NCBI RefSeq assembly: GCF_016744025.1
Contig: NZ_JADGFC010000007.1
Coordinates: 1 to 42,025 of the forward strand
Direction of reading: 5' to 3'
DNA from: Sulfurimonas sp.
Lineage (GTDB): Bacteria > Campylobacterota > Campylobacteria > Campylobacterales > Sulfurimonadaceae
DNA: 42,025 bases
Positions 41,956 through 42,025 of the stretch are shown piece after piece. The notes beneath the pieces were generated by a model. That model saw only the letters and a program-made list of their open reading frames with translations, was not told where the DNA came from and made no database searches. Position numbers and translations under genes: made by a program. Each line of letters begins with the position of its first letter. Positions within the stretch are counted from its first letter, which is position 1.

Positions 41956-42025
41956 TTACCCCTTTTGTGAGATTTTATAATCATTTGTATTCTCCTTAAT
42001 TATTTTTATAAATTGTTTGGGTAAG
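41956..42025 (-). CDS. C-terminal end of an upstream gene (partial, probably traK position)
   Basis: The minus-strand frame that opens at the window edge ends with LPKQFIKIIKENTNDYKISQ and a TAA at 41956-41958, two bases before the TraB TTG. The residues look protein-like and the spacing fits tight tra packing. In F plasmids traK precedes traB. Only 22 residues are visible, so the identity rests on position alone; the AAAAGGGG inside it would serve TraB. Confidence 0.5.
   Translation of the reverse strand, partial: LPKQFIKIIKENTNDYKISQKG

Noticed and set aside
41957-41993. A 12-codon ORF (MIIKSHKRGNFA) with AAGGAG before traB
   Set aside because: It overlaps the likely end of the upstream gene and the TraB start in another frame. 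The SD may be chance, and one site is too little for a leader-peptide claim.

Overview
The window is AT-rich, with Lys/Ile/Asn/Ser-rich proteins, short SD-led genes and frequent ATGA or TAATG overlaps. Together with divergent F-type conjugation genes and several c-di-GMP proteins, this suggests a conjugative plasmid or integrative conjugative element of a Campylobacterota-like bacterium (Sulfurimonas/Arcobacter-type). That assignment is inference from composition and gene content. No rRNA, tRNA or chromosomal housekeeping gene was seen.

Layout. (1) 1-3.7 kb, plus strand: an accessory block with an AAA ATPase, a CI-type HTH protein, an active-looking diguanylate cyclase, a 59-aa protein and a tyrosine recombinase, ending at a 26-bp direct repeat. 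(2) 3.7-5.1 kb, plus strand: the C-terminal part of a DinG-type helicase whose N-terminal motor is missing. (3) 5.15-10.2 kb, minus strand: a small membrane protein, a UvrD/Rep-like helicase, a type IA topoisomerase homologue that has lost its catalytic tyrosine and TOPRIM acids, and a 64-aa protein. (4) 10.2-42 kb, minus strand: an F-type type IV secretion (T4SS) cluster. Read in the direction of transcription it holds the end of an upstream gene, TraB, TraV, a small lipoprotein, TraC fused to an EAL-like domain, a TraD-like coupling ATPase without an N-terminal membrane anchor, and a MoxR AAA ATPase. After a promoter-like repeat come a coiled-coil protein, an SH3b protein, an unknown, TraW, TraU, TrbC and a run of large Cys-rich exported proteins (856, 480, 803, 1346 and 528 aa). 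That run is interrupted by a 53-aa exported protein and an M50-like membrane metalloprotease. After a 42-bp palindrome come a second TrbC/TraF-like protein, TraH, a 239-aa exported protein, a lytic transglycosylase and a PAS-GGDEF-EAL protein.

How it may work. TraB/TraV and the unseen upstream genes form the envelope core. TraC powers pilus assembly and TraD feeds DNA. TraW/U/TrbC/TraH and the TrbC-like protein assemble the pilus. The Cys-rich proteins take the place of TraN in recognising recipients. Three proteins point to c-di-GMP control: a synthase (1.5-2.4 kb), a hydrolase at the end of the tra cluster (10.2-11.9 kb), and a catalytically degenerate EAL domain fused directly to the TraC ATPase, which could be the receptor. 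This TraC-EAL fusion is the most unusual feature. The second is a 268-bp segment, identical base for base, shared by two neighbouring secreted-protein genes that otherwise differ. No relaxase, TraG, TraA, TraL, TraE or replication initiator is visible, so the element must extend beyond the window.
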